Positions 7,537-16,272 of a stretch of DNA of 32,904 bases are shown here, piece after piece (position 1 is the stretch's first letter; each line of letters starts with the position of its first letter). A model generated the notes under the pieces. The model saw only the letters and a list, made by a program, of their open reading frames with translations. It was not told the DNA's origin and did not search any database. Origin of the DNA: an uncultured Fusobacteriaceae bacterium (GTDB taxonomy: Bacteria > Fusobacteriota > Fusobacteriia > Fusobacteriales > Fusobacteriaceae); the NCBI GenBank assembly GCA_947072665.1, contig CAMTIW010000012.1, forward strand, positions 1 through 32,904. Reading direction: 5' to 3'. The position numbers and the translations under genes are program-made.

Positions 7537-8112
7537 ATGGGAAAAGCATTGGGACTTATTGAATTTTCTAAAATTCCAACTGGAATTTATTATTTAGATT
7601 TAATAAATAAGGGTAATTATATAAACACACTTACAGCATACTCTGTCTGTCCTGGAAAATTTATCGCATTGATAGAGGGGGATATTTCAGCTGTTAGAGA
7701 AGCTATAGAAAGTGTTACAGAATTAGCAGATTGTTTGGTGGATTCTTTTATACTAGGGAATCCAAACGAATTTTTATTAGAGGGGATACTTGGAAAAAAA
7801 GTTGCCGTAGAAGAAGAGGATTCCTTTGGGATTATAGAAGGATTTACTGTTGCTTCAACAGTGGAAGCAGCTGATATTGGACTTAAAGCCAGTGGTGTAA
7901 AATTATTTGATTTAAGATTAGCCAGAGGATTATGTGGTAAAAGTTATTTTATATTAGGTGGAAAACTTTCTGAAGTAACACACTCTACAGAAGTCGCTAA
8001 GAATTTTTTAATGAGTAAAGGAACTCATATAGATTCTAAGATAATTTCTAATCCAAGTCAAAATACAATAGAAAAAATTTTAAAAAGAAGTAGTGTAGTA
8101 AGTTGTTCATGA
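7537..8112 (+). CDS. pduT: PduT-like tandem-BMC shell protein with Fe-S cysteine
   Basis: A 191-residue shell protein with two BMC domains in tandem: about residues 3-85 (KALGLIEF...[14 protein letters not shown]) and 93-180 ([22 protein letters not shown]...). PduT trimers carry a 4Fe-4S cluster at the pore, each subunit giving one cysteine at position 38 in YSVCPGKF-like context. Exactly this residue, C38 in SVCPGKF, is present here. The protein probably passes electrons across the shell to the PduS-like partner encoded immediately upstream. A second cysteine occurs in RGLCGKS in domain 2. The C-terminus ends in an SSVVSCS tail. An AAAAAGGAG-type ribosome binding site sits inside the end of the preceding gene. 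Confidence 0.88.
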   Translation: MGKALGLIEFSKIPTGIYYLDLINKGNYINTLTAYSVCPGKFIALIEGDISAVREAIESVTELADCLVDSFILGNPNEFLLEGILGKKVAVEEEDSFGIIEGFTVASTVEAADIGLKASGVKLFDLRLARGLCGKSYFILGGKLSEVTHSTEVAKNFLMSKGTHIDSKIISNPSQNTIEKILKRSSVVSCS

Positions 8113-8134
8113 TTTTATTAAAAAAGGAGAAAAA

Positions 8135-8488
8135 ATGAATTCTAACGATGATATTCAAAGGGTAATACAAGAATATGTGCCAGGGAAACAGATGACATTA
8201 GCTCATTTAATAGCTCATCCTGGAAAAGAAATATATAAAAAATTAGGAATTGATGAAATACATAACGGTGCAATAGGAATAATGACGATAACTCCAGGAG
8301 AAGCTTCTATTATAGCGGCTGATGTAGCTTTAAAATCTGGAGATGTAAGTATAGGGTTTTTAGATAGATTTAGTGGTACTGTCGTTATTTCTGGAGATGT
8401 TTCCAGTGTTGAGAGTTCTTTAGAAAATGTTTGTAGATTATTAAAAGAAACATTAAAATTTGCTGTAACTGAAATAACAAGGTCTTAA
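8135..8488 (+). CDS. eutS: EutS, microcompartment shell protein
   Basis: A 117-residue shell protein with the circularly permuted single BMC domain of EutS/PduU. The N-terminal segment [22 protein letters not shown] is highly typical, followed by [27 protein letters not shown] and [18 protein letters not shown]. EutS forms bent hexamers thought to shape shell edges. The length matches the family (about 111-116). The start at 8135 follows AAAAAGGAGAAAA, and only 3 bases separate its stop from eutP. Confidence 0.95.
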   Translation: MNSNDDIQRVIQEYVPGKQMTLAHLIAHPGKEIYKKLGIDEIHNGAIGIMTITPGEASIIAADVALKSGDVSIGFLDRFSGTVVISGDVSSVESSLENVCRLLKETLKFAVTEITRS

Positions 8489-8491
8489 ACT

Positions 8492-8914
8492 ATGAAAAAA
8501 ATAATGCTAATAGGAAAAACTGGAAGTGGAAAAACTACATTAACGCAAATCTTAAAAAAAGAGGCAATTGAATATAAGAAAACCCAAAGTATGAGTTATT
8601 ATGATAATATTATAGATACCCCAGGAGAATATATAGAAAATAAAGCTTATTATAGAGCTCTTATTGTAAGTGCTGTAGAATGTGATATAATAGGGTTTGT
8701 TCAAAATGCAGAAGATAAGGAGATTGTATTTCCGCCAAATTTTTCTGAAATATTAAATAAACCTTCTGTAGGAATAATCACTAAAATTGATTTAGTTGAA
8801 AATTATGAAAGAGCAAAGACATTACTTGAAGAAATAGGTATAAAAAAAATAATAGGTGTTTCTGCAAAAACTTTAGAAGGAATTGAAGATATAAGACTAA
8901 TGATAAAGGAGTGA
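8492..8914 (+). CDS. eutP: EutP/PduV-like P-loop protein
   Basis: A 140-residue small GTPase-fold protein. Walker A is at residues 8-15 (GKTGSGKT), the switch/Walker B-like IIDTPGEYIENK is near residues 45-56, and the nucleotide-specificity motif ITKIDLVE is near residues 92-99. It ends with the G5-like SAKT. Salmonella EutP has been reported to act as an acetate kinase; if that applies here, it could generate ATP from acetyl phosphate. No phosphotransacetylase (EutD or PduL) is encoded in this operon, however. It sits between the eutS shell gene and the eutVW regulators and is translationally coupled to eutS. Confidence 0.9.
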   Translation: MKKIMLIGKTGSGKTTLTQILKKEAIEYKKTQSMSYYDNIIDTPGEYIENKAYYRALIVSAVECDIIGFVQNAEDKEIVFPPNFSEILNKPSVGIITKIDLVENYERAKTLLEEIGIKKIIGVSAKTLEGIEDIRLMIKE

Positions 8915-8918
8915 TAAA

Positions 8919-9500
8919 ATGGGTATAAAAGTTTTCATTGCTGATGACGAGCCGTTGATTAGAATGGACTTAGAAGAGATATTAAAAGAGGCAGGTTATG
9001 ATGTTGTTGGTCATGCTTCTGATGGTTTTGAAACAATTGAAGGAGTAAAAAATCAACAACCAGATATAGTTTTTCTAGATATAAAAATGCCTATTTTAAA
9101 CGGATTAAAAACTGCTGAATTATTAAAAAAAGATGGTTATACAGGGTGCATTATTATGCTAACTGCCTATAGTTCAGATGATTTTATTGATCAAGCAAAT
9201 AAAGCTGGAGCAATGGGATATTTTATAAAACCATTAGATGAAAGAAATTTCATTCCAAATTTGAAGATTATGTATTCAAGAAGCAAGGATATAGATAGTT
9301 TTAAAAATGAAGTTATAGATATAAAATTAAAATTGGAAGAAAGAAAAAAAATTGAAAAGGCAAAAGGTATAATAATGGATTCTAAAAAAATATCAGAAGA
9401 AGAAGCTTATACTTATATAAGAAAACTTAGTATGAGTAAACGAGTTAGTTTGGTAAGAATATCAGAAATAATAATACTGTCAGAGGGTATTTTATGTTAG
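8919..9500 (+). CDS. eutV: EutV, response regulator with ANTAR RNA-binding domain
   Basis: A 193-residue two-domain protein. The receiver domain spans residues 1-120 with acidic pocket DDE (9-11), phospho-acceptor D54 (VFLDIKMP), T near LTAYSS and K in FIKPLDE. A helical linker (about 122-140) leads to the ANTAR domain, about residues 140-190 (KAKGIIMDSKKISEEEAYTY, then ISEIIILSEG). In ethanolamine operons EutV, phosphorylated by EutW, dimerises and binds dual hexaloop RNA to prevent termination. Two matching RNA sites are present, at 6108 and 10904. The last 7 bases overlap eutW, implying translational coupling of the pair. Confidence 0.95.
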   Translation: MGIKVFIADDEPLIRMDLEEILKEAGYDVVGHASDGFETIEGVKNQQPDIVFLDIKMPILNGLKTAELLKKDGYTGCIIMLTAYSSDDFIDQANKAGAMGYFIKPLDERNFIPNLKIMYSRSKDIDSFKNEVIDIKLKLEERKKIEKAKGIIMDSKKISEEEAYTYIRKLSMSKRVSLVRISEIIILSEGILC

Positions 9501-10897
9501 AAGGTGTTTGTAGACTATACACAGTACTTTTAAAAGAAGAGATAGAAATAATAAAAAAAACAAGAAATCTAATGCCTACATTATCAGAGTTATTGGGCGT
9601 GGATATGTTTATTGACTGTTTAACAAGAGATAAAAATGTAGCAATTGTAGTTGCTCAGTCAAGACCTATGAAAAAGACTCTTTATAAAAGAGATATAATT
9701 GGAGAGTTCGCTCTTAGAAAAAATGAACCAGCAGTTTTAAGAACCCTTGAAACAGGACTTCCTACAAGAAAATCAAAAGCTACAACCCAAGAAGATATAA
9801 ATGTTATTCAAGATGTGATACCTATTAAAAATTCGAATAATGAAACAATTGCTGTTTTAATTGCAGAAATGGCAGAAGGTGAATCGGATAATGAGAATGT
9901 TAAAATTTTTGATAAAAAAACTTTAAAGATAATAAGAGATTTTAGATCTTTTGAAAGTAAAGTTACTGATTTTATAAAAGAGGGAGTAGTGGTTTTTGAT
10001 CATAAGGGGAAAGTGACATATTTTAATCCCATGGCAAAAGAATTATATAATAAAATAGGATATAAAGGTGATATATTAGGTGAGGATTTCGATAATATTG
10101 TTTTGACTAGTTTATTATTTAAAAATCTTTTAGAAAAAATTAATGAAAAAATAGAAATTAGTCATGAAATTCATGCTGGAAATTATTATTTAAGTGTAGA
10201 TTATTTTATAAATTCCAAAGTAGAAGAAAATTTTAATATATATATGATACTAAGAGATATTACAGAAGAAAAGAAAAAAGAAAAAGAGTTAATATTAAAA
10301 TCAGTGGCGATAAAAGAAATTCATCATAGAGTAAAAAATAGTTTACAGACAATAGCTAGTTTATTAAGAATCCAAAAGAGAAGAGTAAAAGATAATGAGA
10401 CAAAAAAAATATTAGATGATAGTATAAATAGGATTGTGAGCATTGCTATTACCCATGAATTATTATGTGAAAATGGATTTGATAATGCAAACATTAAGGA
10501 GATAATAAAAACATTAAGTTCTAATTTTTTACGAAATTATCTTGACATTTCTCAAAAAATTGATATAACTATAGTTGGAGATAATTTTTTAGTCAATTCT
10601 AATAATGCAACTTCTATAGCTTTAGTTATTAATGAAATATTTCAAAATATTTTTGATCATGCTTTTAAATCAGAAGAAAATGGTCAAATAAAAGTAGAAT
10701 TAAAGGAAGGTCCTTTTTTTTCAAAAATAAAAATTTCTGACAATGGAGTTGGAATTCCAGAAAATGGAATAAAAAAAGAAGGATTAGGGTTGACTATTAT
10801 AAAAATAATAGTCAAAGAGAAACTTAAAGGAAACTTAAAAATAAGTAAAGGAATAAAAAATGGTACGGTTATGGAATTTGATTTTAAAAACAATTAA
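9494..10897 (+). CDS. eutW: EutW, soluble ethanolamine-sensing histidine kinase
   Basis: A 467-residue kinase without membrane segments. Residues about 10-150 form the EutW-type N-terminal sensor domain (family His_kinase_N). A PAS-like domain follows (about 155-262, FIKEGVVVFDHKGKVTYFNPMA to LRDITEEK). A HisKA_2 dimerisation domain has EIHHRVKNSLQTIASLL with H278 as likely acceptor, then comes HATPase_c (NEIFQNIFDHAF N-box, DNGVGIP and GLGLTII glycine boxes). Its cognate regulator EutV is encoded immediately upstream and overlaps by 7 bases. The PAS domain is a possible second input besides ethanolamine. The second antiterminator lies 6 bases after its stop. Confidence 0.93.
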   Translation: MLEGVCRLYTVLLKEEIEIIKKTRNLMPTLSELLGVDMFIDCLTRDKNVAIVVAQSRPMKKTLYKRDIIGEFALRKNEPAVLRTLETGLPTRKSKATTQEDINVIQDVIPIKNSNNETIAVLIAEMAEGESDNENVKIFDKKTLKIIRDFRSFESKVTDFIKEGVVVFDHKGKVTYFNPMAKELYNKIGYKGDILGEDFDNIVLTSLLFKNLLEKINEKIEISHEIHAGNYYLSVDYFINSKVEENFNIYMILRDITEEKKKEKELILKSVAIKEIHHRVKNSLQTIASLLRIQKRRVKDNETKKILDDSINRIVSIAITHELLCENGFDNANIKEIIKTLSSNFLRNYLDISQKIDITIVGDNFLVNSNNATSIALVINEIFQNIFDHAFKSEENGQIKVELKEGPFFSKIKISDNGVGIPENGIKKEGLGLTIIKIIVKEKLKGNLKISKGIKNGTVMEFDFKNN

Positions 10898-10903
10898 ATA
10901 ATA

Positions 10904-10942
10904 ACATACACAGAGTTGTGTATGTATTGAGGCAAAGAAGCC
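10904..10942 (+). promoter_or_regulatory. ANTAR (EutV) antiterminator target, dual hexaloop RNA, site 2
   Basis: P1 has an 8-base-pair stem, ACATACAC/GTGTATGT (10904-10911/10918-10925), around hexaloop AGAGTT. P2 has a GGC/GCC stem (10931-10933/10940-10942) around hexaloop AAAGAA. Both loops have A1 and G4, as required for ANTAR binding, and the linker is 5 bases. The P2 stem is only three pairs, shorter than in site 1. Its 3' half is part of the left arm of the terminator at 10935-10985, so the two structures compete. The position between eutW and eutA means shell, sensor and regulator genes can be made without the catalytic block, a second control tier. Confidence 0.88.
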
Positions 10943-10985
10943 AGAACATATAGGAGACTATATTGTTTTGGCTTCTTATTTTTTT
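10935..10985 (+). terminator. regulated intrinsic terminator before eutA
   Basis: The left arm AAGAAGCCA... (10935-10953) pairs with the right arm ending ...GGCTTCTT (10958-10977) over 19 pairs with one bulged T and one G-U pair, loop GAGA, followed by a run of seven T (10979-10985). It overlaps P2 of antiterminator site 2 and should be the default structure in the absence of phosphorylated EutV. Confidence 0.9.
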
Positions 10986-11005
10986 AGGAGGTGATAATAT
11001 AAAAA

Positions 11006-12433
11006 ATGAAAGAAGAAATTATAAGTGTGGGTATTGATATTGGAACATCTACAACTCAATTAGTATTCACTAAAATTACTTTGGAAAATTTATCATCTGG
11101 GGCACAAGTTCCTAGGATAGAGATAGTAGATAAGAAGATTATTTATAGAAGTCCAATATATTTTACCCCTTTAATATCTGCAACAGAAATAGATGCTCAA
11201 AAAATAAAAGATATTATAAAAAAAGAGTATGATATTGCTAATTTAAAAGAGAAGGATATTTCCACAGGAGCGGTAATAATAACTGGAGAAACAGCAAGAA
11301 AAAAAAATGCAAAAGAAGTATTAAATGCACTTAGTTCAATGGCTGGAGATTTTGTTGTAGCAACAGCAGGACCTGATTTAGAAAGCATAATTGCTGGAAA
11401 AGGATCAGGTGCCATGGGAATATCTGAAAAAAGGAATATAGATATCTATAACTTTGATATAGGTGGTGGAACAACCAATGTATCTCTATTCCATTCAGGA
11501 AATGTTTATGATACTACATGTTTTGATATAGGCGGAAGACTTATAAAGTTTAAAAATGATACGTTAGAAATAGAATATATCTATGAAAAATATAAAAAAA
11601 TAATAGATGACTTAGGGCTTATAAGTTTAAAAATTGGAAAAATTGCCAAGGTTTCAGAGCTCAAATATTTTTGTAATAAGTTGGCTCATATACTTTTAGA
11701 AAGTATGGGGATAGAAGAAAAATCAGAGATGTATAAAGAATTAGTAACTGATAAAGAGTTTAGAGAAAAAAGTTTATCAAATGCTTATGTAACAGTTTCT
11801 GGTGGAGTTGCCGAGTCTATTTATGGAATGAAGGAAGAAAAAGAATTTAAATATGATGATATTGGAATTATACTAGGGCGAGAAATAAAAGAAGTTTTTG
11901 AAGAGTACTCTATAAAATTGGAGAAACCTAATGAAATTATAGGAGCAACTGTTGTGGGAGCGGGAAATCATACAACAGAAGTTTCAGGAAGCACAATAAC
12001 TTATACACTAGATAACTTTCCATTAAAAAATATACCAGTTCTAAAACTTAATGAACAAGAAGAAGAATTTAATATAGAAAAATTTTTAGAGGTGGTAGAT
12101 AAAAAGAAAAAATGGTTTGAAGGTTATGATGGAAAAATAGATTTAGCTCTGGGAATAAAAGGGAAACCAAATATGAATTATTTAGATATTTTAAAATTGG
12201 GAGAAAAAATATATTTAGCATTTAAGGATACTCAAAAATTAATTATAATAATTGAAAATGATTTAGGAAAAGTATTGGGTCAAATTTTACAACAAAAATA
12301 TCCTAAAGGTTACCCTATTATCTGCATAGATAAAATTAAAGTTATGGATGGAGATTATATAGATATAGGAAAACCTTTGGGTAGTGGCTCAGTTCTTCCA
12401 GTGATAGTAAAAACATTAATATTTAGCTATTAA
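11006..12433 (+). CDS. eutA: EutA, reactivating factor of ethanolamine ammonia-lyase
   Basis: A 475-residue actin/Hsp70-fold ATPase that removes damaged cobalamin from EutBC so that the enzyme can be reloaded. The N-terminal phosphate-binding motif [17 protein letters not shown] (residues 7-23) and [13 protein letters not shown] (near residue 150) are characteristic, as are [10 protein letters not shown] and [11 protein letters not shown]. The length matches the family (about 470). The ATG is 12 bases behind a strong AGGAGGTG, a slightly long spacing with no better in-frame start. As the first gene after the second antiterminator it leads the catalytic part of the operon. Confidence 0.95.
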   Translation: MKEEIISVGIDIGTSTTQLVFTKITLENLSSGAQVPRIEIVDKKIIYRSPIYFTPLISATEIDAQKIKDIIKKEYDIANLKEKDISTGAVIITGETARKKNAKEVLNALSSMAGDFVVATAGPDLESIIAGKGSGAMGISEKRNIDIYNFDIGGGTTNVSLFHSGNVYDTTCFDIGGRLIKFKNDTLEIEYIYEKYKKIIDDLGLISLKIGKIAKVSELKYFCNKLAHILLESMGIEEKSEMYKELVTDKEFREKSLSNAYVTVSGGVAESIYGMKEEKEFKYDDIGIILGREIKEVFEEYSIKLEKPNEIIGATVVGAGNHTTEVSGSTITYTLDNFPLKNIPVLKLNEQEEEFNIEKFLEVVDKKKKWFEGYDGKIDLALGIKGKPNMNYLDILKLGEKIYLAFKDTQKLIIIIENDLGKVLGQILQQKYPKGYPIICIDKIKVMDGDYIDIGKPLGSGSVLPVIVKTLIFSY

Positions 12434-12481
12434 ATGTTTAGATAAAATTTATAAATAAAAAATTAATAGGGATGGTGAAAA

Positions 12482-13846
12482 ATGAGGTTAAAAACAAAAT
12501 TGTTTGGACAGATTTATGAATTTTCTTCTGTAAAAGAAGTATTAGCCAAAGCTAATGAAGAAAAATCTGGAGATAAATTAGCAGGAGTAGCAGCTAGAAC
12601 GACAAAAGAAAGAGTGGCAGCAAAAGAAGTATTAGCAAATTTAACTTTAGAAGATTTAAGAAAAAATCCAGTAGTACCTTATGAAGAGGATGAGGTTACT
12701 AGAATTATTCAAGATGATGTTAATGAAAAAATTTATGAAGAGATTAAAAATTGGACAGTTTCAGATTTAAGAGAATGGGTACTGGATACAAATGTTGTAA
12801 GTGATGATATAAGAAGAATTAGTAGAGGACTCACTAGTGAAATGATTGCAGCTGTTACTAAATTAATGTCTAATTTAGACTTAATTTGTGGAGCCAAAAA
12901 AATAAGAGTAACAGCGCATTGTAATACAACAATAGGAGAAGAAGGGATTTTAGCAGCAAGATTACAGCCAAATCATACAACTGATGATCCTGACGGTATT
13001 ATGATTTCTCTGTTTGAAGGTTTAAGTTACGGAGTAGGAGATGCACTAATTGGTCTTAATCCAGTTGATGATAGTGTTGATAGTGTTGTTAGAGTTTTAG
13101 AAAGATTCGATGAAATAAAAAGAAAATGGGAAATACCAACACAAATATGTGTACTGGCCCATGTAACAACACAGATGGAAGCTATAAAAAGAGGTGCTCC
13201 TGCAGATTTAATATTTCAAAGTATAGCAGGGTCTCAAAAAGGAAATGAAGCTTTTGGAATAAACGCTACAATGATAGAAGAGGCTAGACAACTTGCTTTA
13301 AAACATGGAACAGCAGCTGGACCTAATGTTATGTATTTTGAAACAGGACAAGGATCAGAACTATCTTCAAATGCACATAATGGTGCTGATCAGTTAACAA
13401 TGGAGGCTAGATGTTATGGTTTTGCGAAAAGATTCAATCCATTTATAGTGAATACTGTTGTAGGGTTTATAGGTCCAGAATATTTATACGACAGTAAAGA
13501 AGTTATAAGAGCTGGATTGGAAGATCATTTTATGGGAAAACTTACAGGCATATCCATGGGAGTAGACATTTGTTATACAAATCATATGAAGGCAGATCAG
13601 AATGATTTAGAGGCTTTAGGAGTGCTTCTTGCTGCTGCAGGTTGTAATTATTTTATGGGTGTTCCAGCAGGAGATGATATTATGCTGAATTACCAGTCTT
13701 CAGGGTATCATGATATTCAAAGCTTGAGAGAAGTTTCGAATAAGCGTCCTATAAAAGAATTTGATGCATGGCTTGAAAAGATGGAAATTACAAAAGATGG
13801 AAAACTTACTGAAAATGCTGGTGACCCATCAAGATTCTTTAAATAG
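12482..13846 (+). CDS. eutB: EutB, ethanolamine ammonia-lyase large subunit
   Basis: A 454-residue catalytic alpha subunit of the AdoCbl-dependent ethanolamine ammonia-lyase, which converts ethanolamine to acetaldehyde and ammonia. Family stretches run through the length: GDKLAGVAARTTKERVAAKEVL, RVTAHCNTTIGEEGILAARLQPNHTTDDPDG, YGVGDALIGLNPVDDS, YFETGQGSELSSNAHNGADQLT and MGVDICYTNHMKADQND. Substrate-site residues such as the Asn/Glu/Asp of these blocks are in place. The length equals that of E. coli EutB (453). It follows eutA by 48 bases and precedes eutC by 10. The ribosome binding site is GGGATGGTGAAAA, rather weak. Confidence 0.98.
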   Translation: MRLKTKLFGQIYEFSSVKEVLAKANEEKSGDKLAGVAARTTKERVAAKEVLANLTLEDLRKNPVVPYEEDEVTRIIQDDVNEKIYEEIKNWTVSDLREWVLDTNVVSDDIRRISRGLTSEMIAAVTKLMSNLDLICGAKKIRVTAHCNTTIGEEGILAARLQPNHTTDDPDGIMISLFEGLSYGVGDALIGLNPVDDSVDSVVRVLERFDEIKRKWEIPTQICVLAHVTTQMEAIKRGAPADLIFQSIAGSQKGNEAFGINATMIEEARQLALKHGTAAGPNVMYFETGQGSELSSNAHNGADQLTMEARCYGFAKRFNPFIVNTVVGFIGPEYLYDSKEVIRAGLEDHFMGKLTGISMGVDICYTNHMKADQNDLEALGVLLAAAGCNYFMGVPAGDDIMLNYQSSGYHDIQSLREVSNKRPIKEFDAWLEKMEITKDGKLTENAGDPSRFFK

Positions 13847-13856
13847 GGAGGGAATA

Positions 13857-14750
13857 ATGTTAGACGAAAAAGATTTAAAAGAATTAATTGCAAAAGTATT
13901 AAAGAATATAGATTCAGAATCTATAATTACTCCGAAAGAAATTGAGAAAAAAGTATCTGAAATAGTTAATGTTGAAAATATTGGAAATGATGAGTTGAAA
14001 GATATAACTGCTATTGATTTGAGAGAAATTATAGAATTAAAGCACCCTTATGATAGAGAAACACTTTTGAAATATAAAAGAAAAACTCCAGCAAGATTAG
14101 GAATCTCAAGAGCAGGTTCAAGATATACAACTAATACTTATTTAAGACTTAGAGCAGATCATGCTTCAGCTATGGATGCCGTATTTACAGATGTTCCAGA
14201 AGAATTTTTGAAAAGAAATAATCTTTTTTCTGTAAATACAAAATGTATGAATAAGGATGAATATATAACAAGACCAGATTTAGGAAGAGAAATTTCAGAT
14301 GAAGGGATTAAATTAATAAAAGAAAAATGCAAAATGAATCCAACGGTTGAAGTTTATGTAAGTGATGGTTTAAGTTCCACCGCAATAGAAGCAAATATAG
14401 AAAATACGTTGCCAGCTTTATTAAATGGACTAAAATCATTTGGTATAGAAGCAGGAACTCCATTTTTTGTAAAGAATGGAAGAGTAGGAGCTGCAGATCA
14501 TATTTCTGAAATTTTAAATGCTGAAATAACTTGTGTTTTAATAGGAGAAAGACCAGGACTTGCAACTGCTGAAAGTATGAGTGCATATATAACTTATAAA
14601 GGATATAGAGGAATTTCAGAATCTAAAAGAACAGTTGTTTCAAATATTCATAAGAATGGTACACCTTCTTCAGAAGCTGGAGCACATATAGCATCCATTA
14701 TAAAGAAAATATTAGATGCCAAAGCAAGTGGACAAGATTTGAAACTTTAA
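13857..14750 (+). CDS. eutC: EutC, ethanolamine ammonia-lyase small subunit
   Basis: The 297-residue cobalamin-binding beta subunit. ATG 13857 is chosen because it lies 4 bases after GGGAGGG; an in-frame ATG at 13761 would overlap eutB by 86 bases with a non-homologous extension. The body from about residue 50 has DLREIIELKHPYDRE, TPARLGISRAGSRYTTNTYLRLRADHASAMDAV, SDGLSSTAIEAN and LIGERPGLATAESMSAYI, all family blocks for AdoCbl binding. The first 18 residues (MLDEKDLKELIAKVLKNI) form an amphipathic helix joined by a flexible linker, like known microcompartment encapsulation peptides. Confidence 0.97.
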   Translation: MLDEKDLKELIAKVLKNIDSESIITPKEIEKKVSEIVNVENIGNDELKDITAIDLREIIELKHPYDRETLLKYKRKTPARLGISRAGSRYTTNTYLRLRADHASAMDAVFTDVPEEFLKRNNLFSVNTKCMNKDEYITRPDLGREISDEGIKLIKEKCKMNPTVEVYVSDGLSSTAIEANIENTLPALLNGLKSFGIEAGTPFFVKNGRVGAADHISEILNAEITCVLIGERPGLATAESMSAYITYKGYRGISESKRTVVSNIHKNGTPSSEAGAHIASIIKKILDAKASGQDLKL

Positions 14751-14759
14751 GGAGGAGAA

Positions 14760-15413
14760 ATGCAAAATGATAAATTAAAAGCAAGTGTTTTAGCAGTAAA
14801 AATGATTTCTAATGTTGATGATAGTATGATAAAAGAATTTAATTTACCAAAAGGGTATAAAAGTATAGGAATATTAACTGCAGACTGTGATGATGTAACG
14901 TACACAGCACTTGATGAAGCAACTAAAGAGGTAGATATAAAAGTTGTTTATGCAAAATCATTTTATGGAGGAGTAGCTAATGCTAATACTAAATTAGCTG
15001 GAGAAGTTATTGGAATAATAGCTGGTCCAACCCCTTCAGAAATAAAAAGTGGATTAGATGCGATTATTGATTTTATAGAAACAAAAGCATCTTTTGTGAG
15101 TGCTAATGAAGATGACTCAATTGCTTACTATGCACATTGTGTATCTAGAACAGGGTCATATTTATCTGAAACAGCAGGGATAAAAGAAGGAGAATCTTTA
15201 GCATATTTAATTGCACCTCCTTTAGAAGCTATGTATGGGTTAGATGTTGCACTAAAAGCAGCTGATGTAAAAATGGCAGCATTTTTTGGACCACCTTCAG
15301 AAACAAACTTTGGAGGAGCTCTTTTAACAGGAAGTCAATCAGCATGTAAAGCTGCTTGTGATGCCTTTGCAGATGCTATTAAATATGTTGCTAATAATCC
15401 AATGAAATATTAG
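14760..15413 (+). CDS. eutL: EutL, trimeric tandem-BMC shell protein
   Basis: A 217-residue shell protein (family length about 219) consisting of two circularly permuted BMC domains, about residues 1-110 and 111-217. Typical segments are VLAVKMISNVDDSMIKEFNLP, SIGILTADCDDVTYTALDEATK, SFYGGVANANTKLAGEVIGIIAGPTPSEIKSG and FFGPPSETNFGGALLTGSQSAC. EutL trimers have a pore that can open or close and binds ethanolamine. The start follows TAAGGAGGAGAA; only 9 bases separate it from eutC. Confidence 0.96.
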   Translation: MQNDKLKASVLAVKMISNVDDSMIKEFNLPKGYKSIGILTADCDDVTYTALDEATKEVDIKVVYAKSFYGGVANANTKLAGEVIGIIAGPTPSEIKSGLDAIIDFIETKASFVSANEDDSIAYYAHCVSRTGSYLSETAGIKEGESLAYLIAPPLEAMYGLDVALKAADVKMAAFFGPPSETNFGGALLTGSQSACKAACDAFADAIKYVANNPMKY

Positions 15414-15425
15414 GAGGAAAAGAAT

Positions 15426-15842
15426 ATGGAAGCGTTAGGAATGATTGAAACAATGGGGCTTATTGGTTCTATAGAAGGAGCAGATGCAGCGTTAAAAGCA
15501 GCAAATGTAACAATTATAAATAAGCATTACTCTAAAGCCGGAATAGTAACAGTGGAATTTACTGGAGATGTAGGTGCAGTACAAGCAGCAGTAGAAGCAG
15601 CTAAAGAAGCAACAAAAAGACTTGGTTCATATTTGGCAAGTCATGTAATACCAAGACCAGAGTCTAGTATAGCCAGTTTGCTAGAAAGAAAAGATGAGAA
15701 GTTAGAAGAATTAAATTATGAAGTTATAAAAGACATAAAAGAGATAGTGGAGAAAGAAATAGAAATAGAGAAAATAGAAGAAAAAATACTTTTAGAAACA
15801 GCAGATTCATATGTAAATGATAAAAATAAAAAAAGAAAATGA
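15426..15842 (+). CDS. BMC shell protein with charged coiled-coil tail (EutK/EutM-like)
   Basis: A 138-residue protein. Residues 1-90 are a canonical hexamer-type BMC domain ([50 protein letters not shown]), closest to EutM. Residues about 93-138 are an unusual tail rich in Glu, Lys and Ile ([19 protein letters not shown]), predicted by eye as an amphipathic or coiled-coil helix ending in NDKNKKRK. Enteric EutK also has a BMC domain plus a C-terminal extension, but there it is a basic helix-turn-helix; no such domain is visible here. The gene sits where eutK lies in other loci, between eutL and eutM. The tail may recruit cargo or cap the hexamer on its lumenal side. Confidence 0.85.
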   Translation: MEALGMIETMGLIGSIEGADAALKAANVTIINKHYSKAGIVTVEFTGDVGAVQAAVEAAKEATKRLGSYLASHVIPRPESSIASLLERKDEKLEELNYEVIKDIKEIVEKEIEIEKIEEKILLETADSYVNDKNKKRK

Positions 15843-15858
15843 TGAGGAGGAATTAATT

Positions 15859-16143
15859 ATGGCAACATTAAATGCATTAGGAATGGTAGAAACAAGAGGT
15901 TTAGTAGCAGCAGTAGAGGCAGCAGATGCAATGGTAAAAGCAGCAAATGTAACACTTATTGGAAAAGAAATGGTAGGTGGAGGTCTTGTTACAGTTATGG
16001 TAAGAGGTGATGTAGGTGCAGTAAAAGCAGCAACTGATGCAGGAGCAGCAGCAGCAGATAGAGTTGGAGAATTAGTTTCTGTTCATGTAATACCAAGACC
16101 ACATTCAGAGGTAGAAATTATTTTACCAAAAATGGAAAAATAA
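15859..16143 (+). CDS. eutM: EutM, major hexameric shell protein
   Basis: A 94-residue canonical BMC hexamer protein: [82 protein letters not shown]. The ATG at 15859 lies 8 bases after GAGGAGG; a longer in-frame reading from 15817 would overlap the previous gene and add a lysine-rich tract without homology. EutM is normally the most abundant shell component. The GC- and Ala-rich codon use relative to its neighbours fits high expression. A strong hairpin lies 10 bases after its stop. Confidence 0.96.
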   Translation: MATLNALGMVETRGLVAAVEAADAMVKAANVTLIGKEMVGGGLVTVMVRGDVGAVKAATDAGAAAADRVGELVSVHVIPRPHSEVEIILPKMEK

Positions 16144-16152
16144 ATAGATAAT

Positions 16153-16192
16153 TTTTATTCACTAGGTAGTATTTGTTACCTAGTGAATAAAA
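16153..16192 (+). repeat. strong intercistronic hairpin between eutM and eutE
   Basis: Arms 16153-16168 and 16177-16192 are perfectly complementary over 16 base pairs (core ATTCACTAGGTA/TACCTAGTGAAT), extended inward by two wobble pairs to a 4-base loop. There is no clear T run after it on the plus strand, so it is a poor terminator. It fits better a structure that protects the 3' end of the shell-gene mRNA or attenuates transcription partly. It does not have the A1/G4 hexaloop of ANTAR sites. Confidence 0.75.
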
Positions 16193-16272
16193 TTATATTA
16201 AAAATATAAATATTCAGATTTAGATTTAGTATTCATATTTTTAATATAATTTTATAAATTTAGGAGGAGATT

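Noticed and set aside
13761-13856. Longer eutC start inside eutB
   Set aside because: The extension has no homology, no ribosome binding site and overlaps eutB; ATG 13857 has a strong site.
14308-14586. 92-codon minus-strand reading frame in eutC
   Set aside because: It is Leu/His-rich antisense of a well-conserved gene with no ribosome binding site.
15817-15858. Longer eutM start
   Set aside because: It would overlap the upstream BMC gene; the BMC domain starts at ATG 15859 behind GAGGAGG.
16143-16272. Antiterminator or AdoCbl riboswitch between eutM and eutE
   Set aside because: The stem is one long perfect hairpin with no second hexaloop, no B12-box-like sequence and no T run.
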